Part shown: piece after piece, positions 60,560 through 64,000 of the stretch
Layout: each line of letters opens with the position of its first letter
How positions within the stretch are numbered: the first letter of the stretch is position 1
DNA from: Glandiceps talaboti
Lineage: Eukaryota; Hemichordata; Enteropneusta; Spengelidae
Reading direction: 5' to 3'
DNA length: 64,000 nt
Assembly (NCBI RefSeq): GCF_964340395.1
Contig: NC_135550.1
Span: forward strand, 7,140,101-7,204,100
Program-made: the position numbers and the translations under genes
Notes under the pieces: generated by a model
Database searches by the model: none
Told to the model about the DNA's origin: nothing
What the model saw: the letters and a program-made list of their open reading frames with translations, nothing else

Positions 60560-63500
60560 TAGCCGTGTCATATTACATTAAAACCAGTGTACTATTAGGA
60601 AGGAATCAATGTACGCTTTTCGAATAAAACCCCTTAGGTCCGTATTTAATGGCACGGCGGGGTTTTATCAAATATTCTACTGGCACTGTACACTACTATG
60701 AAACGACAGTGAGCTTACAAAAGCTGTCAGTGTAAACCTAAAGATATGTAACCATGACTAAGGGGCATACACCCAAAATGTAATATCATCGCTACTGGGG
60801 GAAAGGTTAATAGGTTGAATTTGAAAAGCAAGACAGTTCTAAAAGTGTGTGGGATTCTAGACATTTTTATAAAAGATTTGTCATGTCAAAGTGACAACAA
60901 TACGGCTAATGTTGGCATCAAAATATCGCCTGATGGTTGAAAGTACAGGTTACACACTTATTATTCGAACACCTGAGTCACGGATTACTCTGAAACTATC
61001 CCAGAGAATTGGCTATCTGGCTCAACGGTATTCTGGCGAACGCCATTTTCGAGCAAGATTGCCAACTGTCTGGGCTATTGGGATACCGGAAACACACTGC
61101 ATTTGTGCCATTGACAAACTTTAATACAGAAAAGAGAGTTGGAAAAAGGGAACAACACTGGTATATTGAAATAAATCACCTCCGTCTAACCAATTATGAT
61201 TTATACCTGGTCCAGCAATTAGCTGATAGAAGCTTTTCAATTAGTTTACTAACTGGGGGTTATCTTGTTCGGTCTAATATATATATATTTCATATAATAA
61301 ATTTGGGATATATGAAAAATAGCATGTCACGTGTAATTACTTGTAAATTGATGATAAACGTGGTAAAAATCGTATTGATCACCATGATGAAATGTGACAC
61401 AACTTAATTTGCTTCTAAGTGATTTCCCTATTAATGGTGGATTTATTAACAGTTTTTTGGTTTGTTCATTACAACTGAAACAGGCGTTATTACTTGAAAT
61501 TGACCTCCAGAAATCGACGTGTAAATTGCAAATATGTTTAACCCAATGTCGCTGTTCCCATTAAAATTTTAGATTAAATACATTATTCCATGATCGATAA
61601 TTATGAATAAACTTAGACTAAACCATTGACATAGTGTGTTGGAAGACATACTGTTTGAGTACGGCCTGTGTAATTGCACCTGTCAATCATTGCATGTTAA
61701 TGATATGCTAATTGACTTTCTGGGAAGACTGCATTTGCAGTGCAGTGGTCCTATGAAGTGAAATCACTTCTGATATGACGTAGATATTATAACATCTATT
61801 CAACAGATTACTGCCATTCTTTAGCGATATACTAGTCATATGGAACAATTATATCCATCTATCATTTTTCCTCGGTATCACGTAGTCTCCAAGGCCATCA
61901 CCATAAATCTTTCAAAGTATAATACTCTCGATAACAATACACGATGGGACCCTAATATAATTATAGCAGAGAATATCAAATTAAATCAACTCGACGATGT
62001 TTCTAGTTTTTTTTTCACTTTTGAATTTTTTATGACACCCCCCAAAAGATATATCGTAAGTGACCCTATAACCAACACTAAGATTTACCTTCAGTAAACA
62101 AGAAGCCTTTGGTATAGATCATTAAAAATGAAGGCCGAGGGACTGTATGAGTAATGCTTTTATCTATACATAGGATTACCAGTCAGGTAAGACTGTACAC
62201 GCTCTTCATTATGTGTCTTTATATATCGGCCTCTCAAGATGCTAGTGTAGTGGTAATCCGCCAGCAACCATTGTCAAAGTAGGAGATACTAAGAGACGTG
62301 CGTTTTTTACCCCGAGGCCGAACTCCCTTCTTGTATCACGACTAGAATAAGGCTAATATGTTTTTATGACGAAAGATATGCACACAAATATGAAATACAC
62401 CGGGGAAACGCCACAGTGTACTCCGCCACCCGGCGGGCAACCATTCATTTATTTCGAGTTAATTTTAGCAGAGTTCACATCCCATGGCATCGTACCGACA
62501 GTCTAAACTAATTGAAACTATGAATTGTAATGGTGATGTAAACGAGACCATTTTATGCCAAACAAATCACCTTCCTGCATTATTTTAATCAGGAGTTTTT
62601 GCGTCTACGTCGGACAAAATTTATTGCAACCTGCATATTGTGAATAAATGTGATGTGAAATGATCGCCCACGCACACAAACCGTCTTTACATCTGCTATC
62701 ATTATTTTCCATTTACCATTTTGTTTGGTAATAACTTATGAACACTTGACTGCAGTGGACTGCTTGATTTCCCTCGTTGCCATCTCGTTATCGTTGAATA
62801 TTTGGGGATATCGACCAAACAATGGAAGGCTAATTTCAGTGTTTATGTGAGGGAGATTGAAACGCACCTACGTTCAATATTGATGTACACGGTGCAGAGA
62901 TGGAATACACCTGGCGCTTGGCGAATAAAAGTCAATGCCTGAATAGCTGAAATTAGATCAGGGAATCGATTAAACTTTAATACCATACACCTCGAAAATA
63001 ACATGAAAGGTAATGTCACTGGGAATTTCAATCTTTTGACCTTTTTGTCCATTGATTTATCTGCAAAACTTATTCTCTTTTTGAAAACCTGTTCAGACCG
63101 CCTTGTAATCCTAACCACAAGTATTTAAAAGGGAAAATGTGTAAAGATATAAAGCGACCGCGGAGTCATGTGACTGCCCTCATTAAAAGTCAGAAAGTTA
63201 CACACGTGTATTCAGTTTCTAGAAATCTATATAATCTAAACTATTGCGTAGCTGATATCATTTACTACTATCAGCAAGAGCAGCTCACTTTAAGCCCCGG
63301 ATTAAACAAGAAATCCAACTAAATTCTTTTTTTTTTAAAAACTAATTATTTTTTGGACATGTTAGACAACTCGGGAGATAAACTCTATCTTGAAATTAGG
63401 ATATCATGGGAAGGTTTGATTCATACAAGATAACCTACGTCATGTACGACCTCTTGGTGATCGTTGTTTCTGACAAAAAGCTATCTTTCAGGACATATTT

Positions 63501-63712
63501 CTTAAAGCACAGATTTAAAGCCAGCCGAAGGAGGAGCGAGGGCTATCATTACATACTAGTCCACTGAATAGGTGTTGTATTAGGATGATGCCCAGATAGG
63601 CGCAACACTTTTACAATTACCAAAGGATGTACACTCTCTACTTTAAGAGCACATCATTTGACTGAACTGTTACTCTTTCGTTTTCCTTTTGTTTGAGGGA
63701 GCCTATAATCGC

Positions 63713-63713
<1 letters not shown>
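60560..63713. other. Unannotated stretch
   Basis: A 132-codon plus-strand frame at 61009-61407 is AT-rich towards its end and unrecognised. A weak inverted pair AATAAAACCCC / GGGGTTTTAT lies at 60624-60672. No gene can be supported. Confidence 0.4.

Positions 63714-63797
<84 letters not shown>
63714..63797 (+). repeat. (TA)n microsatellite
   Basis: About forty TA dinucleotides. The overlapping IYIY frame is a shadow. Confidence 0.98.
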
Positions 63798-63800
<3 letters not shown>

Positions 63801-64000
63801 CAACCCTTGTTGATTCCACTAGGTCGGTGAAATTGACACAACACTCCATCAATGAAATTCGACATTCTCTGAGTGTGAGAGTTCTTTACTAAACGCGATC
63901 ACACACACGGTAAATACATCAATTGGTTTCATCCATTTCAGCATGACATGTAATATTTCAAATCTCAGTGTATAAAGCATAAAATGCCCGATGATTAAGT

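Noticed and set aside
61009-61407. 132-codon plus-strand frame
   Set aside because: Unrecognised, and the second half is AT-driven. Insufficient for a gene call.

Overview
This is a piece of an animal nuclear genome. One gene with many GT-AG introns fills about three quarters of it. The non-coding DNA is AT-rich and crowded with microsatellites, minisatellites and short foldback transposons. That repeat style fits a marine invertebrate such as a hemichordate, echinoderm, lancelet or lophotrochozoan, but the sequence alone does not settle which.

The gene lies on the minus strand and is the orthologue of PPP4R4, the HEAT-repeat regulatory subunit 4 of protein phosphatase 4. I assembled it exon by exon from reading frame, splice sites and remembered similarity to the vertebrate protein. 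The start codon is at 49076. Twenty-one exons join in frame without a break down to 1096. A 22nd exon (333-387) is a tentative 3' end. The model is about 824 residues, against roughly 870 in human. Intron 2 alone is 22.4 kb (26350-48792).

The introns hold most of the rest. These include a decayed LINE reverse transcriptase in antisense (intron 16) and a 1.7-kb array of a 32-bp unit (intron 10). There is a 1.24-kb composite element with two internal tandem arrays (intron 8). Three copies of a PIF/Harbinger-like MITE sit in introns 4 and 2, several foldback families elsewhere, and many introns carry their own degenerate minisatellite.

Upstream of the gene (49.1-64 kb) there is a CpG-richer promoter region with a CRE-like site and two short upstream ORFs. 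Beyond it lie a decayed ~145-bp satellite interrupted by a 193-bp palindrome, a 325-bp MITE, a degenerate ~60-bp repeat field, another foldback MITE and several large microsatellites. I recognise no second protein-coding gene. No tRNA, rRNA or CRISPR was seen. The many open frames reading CVCV, HTHT, YVCM, DRQT or SVCL are microsatellite translations, not genes.
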